Shown here: piece after piece, positions 9,401-19,162 of the stretch
How positions within the stretch are numbered: the first letter of the stretch is position 1
How the letters are laid out: each line of letters opens with the position of its first letter
Assembly (NCBI GenBank): GCA_027625915.1
Contig: JANTQA010000023.1
Location: forward strand, 6,200,001-6,264,000
DNA from: Anaeramoeba flamelloides
Taxonomy: Eukaryota > Metamonada > Anaeramoebidae
Reading direction: 5' to 3'
Length of the DNA: 64,000 nt
The notes under the pieces: generated by a model
Seen by the model: only the letters and a program-made list of their open reading frames with translations
What the model was told of the DNA's origin: nothing
The model's database searches: none
Made by a program: the position numbers and the translations under genes

Positions 9401-12134
9401 TGAAAAATGAAATAAATAAAATGAAAATTACCAATAAGTAATTATCTTATTAACAATCAAATTCAATAATTTCGAGGATTTGGGAGGTGTGCCCTTTTGT
9501 TTGGAAAAGAGTTTATTTTGTTTTCATTTCCTTTTTTGCGGTTACGTCATCTGTTTGATTAGATCTGAGAATTTTTTTTTGATGGTTGATCGAAGGTCAG
9601 TGTTGAGTTTGTTAAATAAAAAAACTACATACAATTGGTCGATGATACCTTATCGTTTGATCGATCAGCAATTGTTGGTGAAATTTCAACAAATTTACCA
9701 ATATATTTTTTATTCCGCTGGTTTTATTATTTTGGACAAACACCAATTTTTTTTTTTCGTTTTATATTTTTTTTCTTATATTTGGATGAAAATGATTACT
9801 TTGAAAAAAAAATAATACTGGGTAACTTAAATGTGGTTTTATATTAGGTTTGTAAAAATATAATAAATCGAGTTTTATTTTGACTATTTTTGATTTTGGG
9901 TGTGTCCAAATTTTTGGAATGGGGTTTATTATAAACTAAATAGTTAATTGTTGAGAAAAAAAAAAAAACTCTTTTCTTTTGATTTTGTTGTAAAACATTT
10001 TCAATAAACCCCCAATTTTTTTTACTTACAAAGAATGAAGCAAACACAATCACTAAAATAAAAATTTCGACAATAACTATAGTTAAATAAAATGATCGTT
10101 AATTTTTTCTTATAAAGCTTTTTAAAAGAATTAAAAAAAGAAGAGATCTTGTAAAAATAAAAAAAAAAAATTCTTTTTCTTTTTTTGTACAAATAGGGAT
10201 AATCATCAAGATGAGAATTCAATAACAAATCAACAAATTAGCAATTAAATTATCTTTTCACCAAGATGTAGATTAGCAACAATTATTTTTTTTTTTTTTT
10301 TTTGGTATTATACTGATATTATTTAATATAGTTTTCCATCCAAATGTGACAAATTCTTGGATATTGTTATTTGTTTGCGAATAAATACTGCTTTACAAAA
10401 AATTACCTTTTCACTTATAAATACCTTTTCAGGAGATGTTTTTTTTTTTTTTAGCAGTGCAAAACAGGGGTTTTCACGGAAAAGTAGTATTTTTCACGTC
10501 AAAGTATACATTTTTTGCAAATCAAACACATCTAATAATAGGGTTTGTTAAAAAATACTGAATAAATTTGAAGATCTTTTTTTTTCAAAGCCTCTATTCA
10601 AAAAATATTTTCTTTTGGAAAATTAAACCAAAATAAAAAGATTTAAAATTATTAATTGTATCCTTCTTTCATTTAGTCCAATAAAAATAAAATAGGGGCA
10701 AAGAAAAATATTTTTTTGCATAACAAAATTAAAATTCCAATTTCTTTTCTTTTCTTTTTTTTTTTGAAATTATTATCTTATGTAATCTATTAATTTATAA
10801 TATTTCAAAAAAATAAAAATAAAAATAAAAATATTGATATTAATAATCATAAATAACAAAGATACTTATGGAATGAAGTAGCAATAAAAATTTATCAAAT
10901 AATAGATAAATCTCCGCACAATTTATATAAAAAGATTCCAACATTAAAAGGATTGCGATATAAGCAATGTATGACGCAGCATTGCGAAAGATTTATTAAC
11001 TCAATTGCCAAATACTTTCCAGAATTATATCGTTTTGAAATGAATAATTGCACAGAATCAACTTCGGGGCATTTTAGTCGGGGAGTTAAAATAGAATCAA
11101 GATTATTAAAGGGGATTGGTGAGTTTGCATCACTTCGTAAATTAACTTTATCTTCCTTAAAGTTTCAAACAATTCCATTATATCTTAACAAGTTAACAAA
11201 GTTAACGCATTTATCCTTAGCTGCTAATCGGATTACTGAACTCCCACCTAAAGAATCAATGAATAATTTGAAATCATTAACTAGCGTAAATTTAAGTCTA
11301 AATAATCTCAATGTGTTCCCTACTGTATTGTCTGTTTTGCCGGAATTAAGGATATTAAATTTATCTTGGAATTCAATTAAAAAAATTCCCGACCAAATTA
11401 CAGACTTCACCTCTCTACTTAGCTTAAATATGGAACATAATAGATTATCACAAATTACCAATAAATTAAATCAAACACAGATAAGAGAATTATATTTTAG
11501 CTGTTCGTATTTTGTAGATGGTTTGCCAGAGGGTGTTACGTCCTGTGATAGATTAACATCATTAGATATTTCTCATACATCATTAAAAAAATATCCAATA
11601 GATATCCAAAAATTAAAATCCTTGAATACATTAAACTTGGCTGTAAATCATCTTGGTGATCTTGGCGAATCTTTATGGACAATGAAGCAACTTCAAAAGT
11701 TGGATATCAGATTAAATAATTTGGATAGATTGCCTCTTGATATTGGCAATTTATCAAAACTTCAAGAATTAATAGCATTTGGTAATAATTTCGAAACAAT
11801 ACCCTACACAATTTCAAAAATTCCACTTGTGACATTGAAACTCCAAGGCTGTGGAATTTGTTGGTTGCCAGAGGAATTCGGCAGCGGCGTAATCGCAGAT
11901 ACTCTTTGGTATCTTGATTTATCAGAAAATAAACTTACCAATTTACCAGATTCATTTGGAAAACTGAAAAAACTTTCAATTTTAAACCTTTCTTCAAATA
12001 CCTTCACAGATTCGGAAATACCAGAGCCTTTATTCCAATTGAAAACAATTAAATTAACAGCTAAGAAATGTTTTATATCTATTTCAAGTATCAAATTATT
12101 CAAAAAATATACTAATTCAATTGTCAAATATTAA
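3350..12134 (+). CDS. F-box / leucine-rich-repeat protein (three exons, one giant intron)
   Basis: Predicted exons are 3350-3602, 3681-3772 and 10862-12134; introns are 78 bp and 7089 bp. The F-box is assembled across both junctions: HNLPEE, then IVLYIFQYLKPKELVQASLA and CKGFHYYAFDP, then YLWNEVAIKIYQIID. Phases fit exactly (CC+A at the second junction). F-box proteins bind SKP1 and bring substrates to a cullin ubiquitin ligase. The third exon carries about 12-13 SHOC2-type repeats (LxxLxLxxNxLxxLP) that would be the substrate-binding part. The first ATG (3350) gives MGTNNSKEE, a myristoylation-like N-terminus, followed by a Lys/Glu run. An 18-A run at 3483-3500 puts that start one base out of frame with the F-box, so this is either a homopolymer error or a real break. 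If the run is correct, the first in-frame ATG is 3546. About 540 residues in all. Confidence 0.8.
4351..5749. mobile_element. Head-to-tail pair of 700-bp elements with ACACTACAAGG ends
   Basis: Two copies (about 4351-5050 and 5048-5749) are nearly identical along their length, sharing for example TTGGATTTCAGTTATACTTC and GAATACCCCCCTTTTC. The pair begins ACACTACAAGGAAAATTT and ends AAATTTTCCTTGTAGTGT. At the junction, CCTTGTA and CACTACAAGG overlap, so the right end of copy 1 is shortened or shared. Short open stretches occur in both copies, but they look AT-rich and are probably not protein-coding. The pair lies in the giant F-box intron. The superfamily is undetermined. Confidence 0.75.
5942..6146. 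mobile_element. Palindromic MITE with TTAAGGCACAAA motifs, copy 1
   Basis: The roughly 205-bp element is one imperfect palindrome. The left arm holds three spaced TTAAGGCACAAA motifs, and the right arm holds their complements (TTTGTGCCTTAA and variants). Ends read TACGGTCAGTTTC and GGAACTGGTGGTAGTA. Further copies lie at 29080-29282 and 36111-36314. This copy lies inside the F-box intron. Confidence 0.8.
7572..8138. repeat. Foldback element with 190-bp arms
   Basis: The left arm begins CCTTAAGGTTTACAATCCCTG at 7572, and the right arm ends with its complement, CAGGGATTGTAAACCTTAAGG, near 8138. The arms pair nearly perfectly for about 190 bases, including GATCGATCTTG and GAATTGAAGAGTGTAAG, with a 170-bp AT-rich centre. 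It lies in the giant F-box intron, so its transcript would contain a long hairpin. No target duplication was found. Confidence 0.8.
8261..8795. mobile_element. Tc1/mariner-like non-autonomous element
   Basis: The ends are inverted: TAAACTAAATTCCAAAAATT plus TGGACACA on the left, and TGTGTCC plus AAATTTTTGGAATAGGGTTT on the right. The TA at both borders and the GGACACA-type end suit Tc1/mariner. No transposase frame is visible. Its inner 400 bp is repeated at 9516-9928. Confidence 0.6.
8813..9515. mobile_element. Tc1-like element with AAAGGGCACA ends, inserted next to related copies
   Basis: The left end TAAACTCTTTTTCAAACAAA plus AGGGCACA mirrors the right end TGTGCCCT plus TTTGTTTGGAAAAGAGTTTA. 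An additional inner end-like sequence (TGTGCCCTTTTTATTTGAAA) lies at 9003, so the unit may itself be composite. It separates two copies of the 8261-8795 sequence, which suggests nested insertion. Non-coding. Confidence 0.5.
9516..9928. mobile_element. Left-truncated second copy of the 8261-8795 element
   Basis: It matches 8385-8795 nearly base for base, sharing ACATACAATTGGTCGATG and AATTTCAACAAATTTACCAA, and keeps the right end TGTGTCCAAATTTTTGGAAT. The left end and first 120 bp are missing where it abuts the element at 8813-9515. From 9929 to 10861 the giant intron holds only AT-rich sequence and homopolymers, with no further element that I can define. Confidence 0.65.
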
Positions 12135-12727
12135 TATTGATTTTGATAAATATTTTCTTTTTTGAAAATCATTTTTTCGCTGAGGAGAATCGAAAAAGGT
12201 CAAGATCAATAATATTTTTTTTTTTTTTTCTTCAAAAATCCTAATTTTAAATAAAAATAGGATAATTTTTTCAAATAAAATATATACTGGTTAATAAAAT
12301 TGAAAAAGTACATTTTCAAAAGATGTAAACAAAAATCTTTAAGAATTAATGATCAAACTTTTAAATTTATGTTCTTAACCTTTTTATTTATACTTGTTAA
12401 AGCTATTTTACTTGAACAGATTCTAAATAATTAATTTTATTTTAAAACTTTTTTATAAAAATTTAAATTATACGCCTTTACTAACTGGTTACTGTATTTT
12501 TTTTTTTTTTTTTTTGTAAAAAAAATATAATATCTACATTTCAAGATTAATTCAATTTAATAAAAGAAAAAGAACAAGAAAAAAGAAAAAAGATAGAATG
12601 TAATGGAAAAATTTTTTTAAAAAATGAATTTAATTGTAAATTTTAACATCAAAGTATTCCAAAAAAATAATGTCATAAATTATTATTTAATTTAACAATA
12701 TAAAAATGGATTCGAACCCAATCAACA

Positions 12728-13460
12728 ATAACTAAACTTTGTTTCTGTTAAAGGAGAATATCCAAAAAAAAACATTTTTTTCAATAATCAATTATTTTAT
12801 ATAATTGACCTTTGAAGAATAAATAAGAAATAAGTAGAATAATGCACATCAAAGAATTGTTGATATCACCTGAAATAATACTAATTAATCAATAGATTTT
12901 CTTAAAAATTGAAAAACCCAAATTCTTAGTGTACCATTGAGAAAAACAAGAATTTTCGGTTTGATCTCCTACTGGTATTTGAATAATAAATAGGAAACAA
13001 TTTTCATTCCATTTACCATATTATTCTTTGAGAAATCAAGTCCCCAAACGAAGTGGGTTGGGGGTATTTGTAGCCTCTATTTGAAAAAGGAAATGAATAT
13101 GAAGTGAAAATTTTTCACATTTATTAATTCAAATATTAAGATCAAAGATTGAATAAAATTCCAATAGAAATCAATATTATTTCTCAACAATAATTTCCAT
13201 GGTTTCAATAACATTAGAATAACACTTTTATACTAAGTGACTATTGATCTTGCAATAAGAAAAATTTTTGTAACTGAATGGCGTGGAAAAAAAAAATCGA
13301 ATAAAAAAAAACAAAAATGTATAAAAATGTGAAAAAATGATTTAATTTTAAAAATTTCCAAAATAATTTCTTTATTTTAATGTCAATTGAAACACTTTAA
13401 ACAGATATAATGCATCCATTATAACTATTCCCTTTTATTGGAAAATAGTTTTTATATATA
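12728..13460. repeat. Dispersed repeat, second copy at 38915-39440
   Basis: Two distant stretches are colinear. Shared words include AAGTAGAATAATG/AAGTAGAATAATAG, AATTGAAAAA.CCAAATTCTTA, TTCAATAACATT.GAATAAC and CTAT.GATCTTGCAATAA. This copy is longer because it carries a MITE at 12970-13139. The second copy sits in G-alpha intron 3. The family is unknown. Between 12135 and 12727 I see only AT-rich 3' flank of the F-box gene. Confidence 0.65.
12970..13139. mobile_element. Short MITE nested in a dispersed repeat
   Basis: The left end TACTGGTATTTGAATAATAA pairs with right-end TTATTAATTCAAATATTAA. The second copy of the host repeat (near 39140) lacks this block, which supports insertion. It is related to 2936-3103 by its end sequence. 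Confidence 0.55.
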
Positions 13461-14346
13461 TATATAACTATAAATAACAAGTTTTGAAAAGATTTTTCCA
13501 ATAAAAACTTTTCAATTGAAATTTATAGGAATTTTGATCTTTTATTTACTTTCAAAAATTGAAAAAAATTCATAAAATCAAAAATTGACAAGTAAAAAAA
13601 AAGTAACCACAACTTTTGTGCTATTTTTGTTGTATTTAAATTTTGTAAAGTTTATTTTTTAGCAAATTTTTCTGATAATTCTTAATATTGACAAAAAATA
13701 TTTCTCAAAATGAGCAAGACAATAAAAAATACCAAACCCAGTTTGCGTAAAACCCTGTGATGTAATTACAACATAAAATCCAATGTATAGATAAAGGGAA
13801 ATTTTTTTGCAGCTATTTTTCTTTGTATCCCCCTTTTTTTAAAAAAGAAACCAATAAAAAAAATATAAGAGTAAAAAAGATCACTTTTTTTCCTCAAATT
13901 TCAAATCTGTTTATTTTTTAATTTTAAATAATACAAGTGATCTTGAATTGACTTTTTCAAAACAATCGAAATAAAATCGAAATAAACCTACTAAAAAACC
14001 ACATAAACAAATAAGATGTTGTACTTTTCATGAATTGAACTTTCTTTATTGTTTTAATTAATTTTGGTTTACTTTTGAATGTGATCTCTTCAAATCACCA
14101 AAACAACAACCAAAAAAAAATACCTTATTAAAATAGATTTTTACAACAAAATTTGAACAAACGAAAGGAATACAATTTTTCAAAAATATAACTATATTAC
14201 TTAAATTCCTTTGAGAAACATATTATAAAACTTTATCACATACTTTGTTGAAGCAAAGTGTTGTTTTTACAAAATATTCTTTTCATTCTTGTTCAATTTC
14301 TTCTAAAAATGAAAATACAAAAAAAAATAAAAACATTTTTTCTTTA

Positions 14347-15095
14347 GGGATTAGCGTCACCCTAGATTATTCTAGAATCAAAGTATGTTGTTATTAAGTA
14401 TAAATGATATTAGTTTGCCAAGGCTCAAAAGAATCTCAAAAATATCTTATAAATCTTATTCTTCAATAAATTCTTACATTTTTTACTAATGATTACAATT
14501 AATAATTTGTTTCATTTTGGAAATTTTTTTTTAAATTCCTTTCTCAAATCTAAAGATTGAAACTCAAAAAAATAAGAATCTGGTATTTAATAATTCATTT
14601 TTAGAACTTCCAAAAGTAACTATTTTTATAATTTTTTATTTTCAAAGATTAACTTAATTATCAACAACATAAAATTCCTTAAGATGATTAGTGTTATTTC
14701 CTTTTGATAAATATAATTGTAATATCGATATATTACCAATATATGAGAAATAATTTCTCAAAAGAATCTATTAGTTAATGCTTGTAATTTTTTAAAAAAT
14801 TGAATTTTTTAGTGACTAATCTTCATTTCGTTATAAATTTAAGAAATATATTTTACAATTTTGAACTCTGAATATTAATAATTTAACTTTTAAATTTGAG
14901 AGGAGATGCAGATTTTATTCTGAAATTTTTGGATTTTTCATTAATACAAAGATGAAATAAATTGATGAGATCAACCAATCTAACTATTGTACTAATTGAT
15001 TTTTGAAACACATTTGAACCATGGTGTACTAATACTGTTTCGCCTAATAACAAAATACTTTGATCTTATACTTCTCGTTAGTAGACTCTAATCCC
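14347..15095. mobile_element. 750-bp element with GGGATTAGCGTC ends, intact copy
   Basis: The terminal repeats are about 48 bp: GGGATTAGCGTC at the left, and GACTCTAATCCC at the right end read on the plus strand. Both also share ATCAAAGTATGTTGTTATT or its complement. A second copy at 43216-44637 is split by a LINE and is flanked by TTAA on both sides, a piggyBac-type target. This copy's flanks are TTTA and ATAA, so its target site is less clear. No transposase is seen. From 13461 to 14346 I see AT-rich sequence only. Confidence 0.7.
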
Positions 15096-15109
15096 ATAAA
15101 AGTTTTAAA

Positions 15110-15630
15110 AAAGTCATTATCTGGTTTTCAAAAAATCTAAACAAAAATGAAAAGAAAATTTTCAATATTGAAATTTTTTTTGACAAATTGTTTGATCTTA
15201 TTCACAAGAATCCTTATAACAATTCAAATCATTTTTGTCAGAAAAAAATAATTTTGAATTTTGAGGATAAAATTAACTAATTCCCTAATATCTTCAAGAA
15301 AATTTTATTTCGAAAAATTGAATTTCATCTTAAAACAAAAAGAAAATTTCTTGTAAAATTTTTAAATGACTTTAAAATTTTAATGGTTAAAACCACTATC
15401 CTTATTAAAATACTACAATTATTTTTCAATAAGTTGAATAAATCAATTTTTTTGGTTAATCAAAAGAATTATCTTAGTAAAGAAGAAAAATCTTTATATT
15501 AATATTATTGGTAACAAAGACTTGATATTGAGGAATAATGGTCAAAATGACAATATACAAATGGTCTAAACTTCTTATAATGTTTGAAATAAAATGGATT
15601 TAGTTTTTCCTATTTGATCACAAATGGAAA
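15110..15630. repeat. Dispersed repeat, second copy at 48900-49450
   Basis: It is colinear with 48900-49450. Shared words include TTTGACAAATTGTTTGATCTTA, CAAGAAAATTTTATTT and AAGTTGAATAAATCA or close variants. The element type is unknown. It lies just upstream of the gene at 15898, while the other copy lies in the ankyrin-gene intron. Confidence 0.6.
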
Positions 15631-15897
15631 AAAAAAATTGATCTCACAAAAAATATTCTATTTTATTCTAGGTTTATTATTTGATCAGAAATCATTGGCA
15701 CTTGACATATACAAAATTTGTAAGTAAAGAATATCAATAATAACATATTTTAAAATTTTGTCTTGTTGTTGAAGAGTGCTGATCCCTTAAAATAAGTTTC
15801 ATTTTTTCATACAAGCTTTTACTTTTTTGTTTTTTTTTTTTTTTATTTAATCTTTTTCTTATCAAAAATTCCAAAAGGAAAAACAAACAAAGAAGGG

Positions 15898-17055
15898 ATG
15901 TCAAGAATGCGTATGAACGAAGTAAGCCCATCACCAGGACACATAAACTTATCTACACCTTATACCAGATGGGACACACATAAAAATGAAAAATCGATCC
16001 CAAACTCAAGAAAGAAACGATCTGGAAAACAAAACATAAGCAAATTAAAACAAAAATATTTGATGCTTTTTTTAATTTTGTCCTTCTTAATAACAATACT
16101 CAAACTCTACGATGCCATTTCTACAGTTTTGTTTTTCAGCTTTCAATTAATTTCGCTTGTGATTTTTTATTTATTTTATCAATCAAAAAGAAATGAACTT
16201 TATTTCGACAAGAACCAACCCATACTTGAATCATTTGTTGGTGCAATAAACAATTTTTTAAATTCTATAGTGTCTTTGATTACTGGTAACATGACACACC
16301 ACTCTGCAAAAAAAGCACGAGTTTCTTCAAGCAGAAAAGGGACAAGCCCCGTTTCAAGAAGAAAAGTCCACAGAATTTCACCACAACCAAGAAATAAACG
16401 CTTTTCAACTTCGAATTTGAAAACAAACGCACATAACAGACCCATGAAAAATTATTCTTATTATACAAGACAGCAAGAAAACCATGGTAACCAATATCGA
16501 GACATGATCAATAGGCCAATAAAAACTGAACAACCTTTTCGACATAAAGGAAAAAAAGAAAAATATTATATGGACAATTTTTCCAATTTTGAAAGAAATT
16601 TGCCAAAAAATAAATTTCAAAAATATTCGAAAAATGATGGCTATAATAATTGGGAAAGAACAAGCAATTACCAACAATTTTCACAAGAGGGTCACCGATC
16701 TTTTGACTATGATAACAATTATCATCAGGAATTTGAAAGAGAGGATAACCATAATAACTATTTGTCTTCTAGAAAAATGCATAGTTCTCATTACGAAAAA
16801 GAAATTTCCCCATATACGAGGAAAACAAAGTCTCCAAAAAAAATGGACACTCCTTATTCTAGACTGACAGGAGTCACTACTTCTTCAGGTAAAAAAAAAA
16901 AGAAACAAAGATCATTGAAAAAAGAATATGATCATGAACAAATTTTTAATAATAATATGAATTTTAATTATAATAATAGGCGTAATACCACAATGAGAAA
17001 AAAATCAAAATTTAAATATAATGATGATGATGATGATTATGATTATTTCAATTAA
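15898..17055 (+). CDS. Unknown basic protein with N-terminal membrane hairpin
   Basis: A single uninterrupted frame of 385 codons from ATG 15898. I do not recognise a family. Residues 1-50 are polar and basic with SPSP and STPYTR. Two hydrophobic helices follow (about 54-70 and 74-94, YLMLFLILSFLITILKL then STVLFFSFQLISLVIFYLFY), separated by a tight YDA turn, as in a membrane hairpin. The remaining 290 residues are soluble, very basic, rich in Asn, Tyr, Ser and Arg, with several SP/TP sites (ISPQPR, TSPVSRR, KSPKK, DTPYSR) and an Asp-rich end. The layout suggests an ER or nuclear-envelope protein exposing a long basic tail that proline-directed kinases could phosphorylate. That is inference. 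Base composition is less AT-rich than the flanks, which supports a real gene. Confidence 0.7.
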   Translation: MSRMRMNEVSPSPGHINLSTPYTRWDTHKNEKSIPNSRKKRSGKQNISKLKQKYLMLFLILSFLITILKLYDAISTVLFFSFQLISLVIFYLFYQSKRNELYFDKNQPILESFVGAINNFLNSIVSLITGNMTHHSAKKARVSSSRKGTSPVSRRKVHRISPQPRNKRFSTSNLKTNAHNRPMKNYSYYTRQQENHGNQYRDMINRPIKTEQPFRHKGKKEKYYMDNFSNFERNLPKNKFQKYSKNDGYNNWERTSNYQQFSQEGHRSFDYDNNYHQEFEREDNHNNYLSSRKMHSSHYEKEISPYTRKTKSPKKMDTPYSRLTGVTTSSGKKKKKQRSLKKEYDHEQIFNNNMNFNYNNRRNTTMRKKSKFKYNDDDDDYDYFN

Positions 17056-17335
17056 AAATATAAAATAAAATTCAGTCCATTTCCCAATTCTTTTAATTTT
17101 TTTTCAATTATTTTGTTTTTTTTTTAAATCTTATTTTTATTTTTACAAAGCCTTTCCGTTAATGTTGATTAATGGGAAAAATTAATTTTTGAAATTTAAT
17201 GATGATGCTATGGTTGTTTTTAGATTGTTATTAAGAGATTATGTTTGTGATTTTGTTTTTTTTTTAAAAATTTAAAGTCTGATAGATAAAAAGAAAATAT
17301 ATATATTTTTTTTATAATAAATAGTATTTATAATG

Positions 17336-17440
17336 AGAAGGTGGTACAAATTACACTCTATTTTCCGTTAGATTTAAATCCTCTTTCAGACATTTAAGTG
17401 GGAAAATATAAATCTTACAATTCTAAATAAATGAAAATAA
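17336..17440. repeat. Dispersed 100-bp repeat, copy 1 of 3
   Basis: It contains GGTACAAATTACACTC, then (A)TTTAAAT, then CATTTAAGTG and TAAATCTTACAATT. Similar strings in the same order occur at 40385-40490 (GTGTAAATTACGCTC, ATTTAAGCG) and 58681-58790 (GTGTAAATTACACTC, ATTTAAGCG). The type is unknown. Confidence 0.45.
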
Positions 17441-17784
17441 TAACAAACTCTCTTGGTTTTGAATTTTTTTCATTATGATTTATTTCGATTAATTGTTATT
17501 TAGAAAGATCAATCTAACCTTTTAAGAGGGATTAATAGAACCCCGAAAAGCGATTCATCTTGTCTCTCATTTTTTTTTGTTCATATTTAAATCCCAATAA
17601 CACAATTTCATTTTATTATTATTATAAATTAAAATCTATTAAAACAATTAGTAAATGATCATATTTTCAAAATTGTTGAACTTGATCAATAAATATAAAT
17701 TTTTGACTATTAAATCAAGATTTCTGTTTTTTTATTATTTTAAAATATTTTAGTGGAATGTCGTACTAGCGGTATGAGTACCAT

Positions 17785-17850
17785 AGGGTGCCCATTTTTT
17801 CCAGAATTCAAAAGAATTGGGTAAAATTTTGATTTTTTATAGTTTCAAAA
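17785..17850. repeat. Half-unit of the CCAGAATTC hairpin family
   Basis: AGTACCATAGGGTGCCC is followed by CCAGAATTCAAAAGAATTGG and GTAAAATTTTGA. The same left-arm sequence recurs in the hairpin arrays at 36545-37140 and 39690-40195, where it is paired with its complement. Here the right arm is not evident. Confidence 0.5.
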
Positions 17851-18029
17851 TATTTCTGATAACTCTCTTGTAGAATTTAACGACTTGGAGTAATTATTCT
17901 AGTAAATTTTATTGTTTTCCAATTTATTCAAATTTTTATTAATTTATCCAATTTTTTTGGCTCATAAATTGATTTAATGGCGTGTTATGAATAATAATTG
18001 ATTTTTAATGAAAATGATTTATTTTTTTT

Positions 18030-18265
18030 TTAAATTTTTCCAATTTGATCCTTCATTTTGAGAATTTTTTTTTCAATAGAAGAGTTTTAAGAAACCAATA
18101 TCGGATTCACTTAGGGTTTATTCTCGGTTTCTTTGACCATGTAATGTATAGTTTCATGAGAAATTAGATAACGTTTTTAATTTTGAAACACTACACGAGT
18201 TTAACAAGTCGGAACGGGCTTTTTTTGCAACTGTAATCGAGGTTTAAACAGTTGGTAATATACCA
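18030..18265. repeat. Dispersed repeat, second copy at 45365-45610
   Basis: Shared order of words: AATTTGATCCTT.CATTTT, TTTTAAGAAACCAATATC, GGTTTCTTTGA and GTTTAACAAGT. The copies are diverged. This is the only structure I can define between 17851 and 18667; the rest is AT-rich intergenic sequence between two genes. Confidence 0.5.
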
Positions 18266-18667
18266 GACAATTTTTAGAATTTAAAGTAATCCTATACCTA
18301 ACACATTTTCGAAATACTAAATGACCAGGCTATGAATAAAACTCTGAACAGAAAAGTATTTTTTTTTTATTTTAATATTTCCACTATTCAAGTTTTATTG
18401 TTTATATTCTGGTTTAGTAAAGATGAACTAGGTTTGGGGTTGCTCTATATCATGAGAATTGTATCAAATATTGTTCAACTGTCTCATTTTTGTAAAGTTG
18501 TTAGAGGGTGTAAAACTAATTATCAAACAAAAAGCAATTGATCGATTACGAAATTCAATGAATTAAATAATTTCAGTTGTGTAGTAACTTCAGGGTTTGT
18601 TTCTCAGTTGGATCTTGTGTTAACAAAGTAATTCTTAAAAGGTAATTCAGAAATCAAATTTGGTTTT

Positions 18668-19162
18668 TTATTTTTTTGATTTGTTTTTCTTGACTTGGGT
18701 ATTGGGAAGGTATTTGTTTTTCTTTTTTTTGTTTTTCTTTTTTTTGTTTTTCTTTTTCTGATATTTTTCTTTTTCGTTTTTGATTTGAATTAAGGATTTT
18801 GCAACAAGTAATGAACTGTTTGTGTGTTTTATTGCCTGAAGGTTACAAGAGCGTATTGTGCCTGCTGAATGGATTATTGAAATTGCACATTTTTGGCTGT
18901 TAATTTCATCCAAGAGTGTTAAAGAAAGCCATACTTGCCTCATCTGCGATCTTGAACACCTCACAATAAATAGCCCCGTAAGTGGGTTATATTGTTTAAC
19001 ATTTAAAGTCCAACCCAGCCGACATATCGCATACTCACCAAAGTTTAATTTAACAGAATTTTTAAGATAATGATAAATTCCTGAGGTGTCGAGGGAATTC
19101 ATTTTGGTTGTTGTTTGCCATCTTACGTGCCCAAGTAGGTATCTAAATTTGACACGAACCAT
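18668..19162 (-). CDS. POP5: RNase P/MRP protein subunit POP5
   Basis: A single-exon minus-strand frame of 164 codons that starts with ATG at 19162. Residues 1-10 MVRVKFRYLL match the POP5 N-terminus. The core keeps NSVKLNFGEYAICRLGWTLN, YNPLTGLFIVRCSR, and AGTIRSCN near the end of the domain, in family order. Length matches the usual 150-165 residues. POP5 is a core protein of RNase P (tRNA 5' processing) and RNase MRP (rRNA processing), and pairs with RPP30-type subunits. The last 45 residues are a Lys/Asn tail (KKKNKKKKN repeats) encoded by a TTTTTGTTTTTCTTT repeat, which probably adds RNA affinity and may vary in length. No intron is seen. Confidence 0.93.
   Translation of the reverse strand: MVRVKFRYLLGHVRWQTTTKMNSLDTSGIYHYLKNSVKLNFGEYAICRLGWTLNVKQYNPLTGLFIVRCSRSQMRQVWLSLTLLDEINSQKCAISIIHSAGTIRSCNLQAIKHTNSSLLVAKSLIQIKNEKEKYQKKKNKKKKNKKKKNKYLPNTQVKKNKSKK

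Noticed and set aside
9480-9815. 111-codon plus-strand frame across the Tc1-like copies
   Set aside because: Phe-rich and shared with a repeat whose other copy does not keep it open. It shows no transposase motif.
12690-12760. GGATTCGAACCC, which looks like the T-arm of a tRNA on the minus strand
   Set aside because: The T-stem does not pair beyond two bases, and no D-arm, anticodon arm or acceptor stem can be drawn in the 70 bases beside it.
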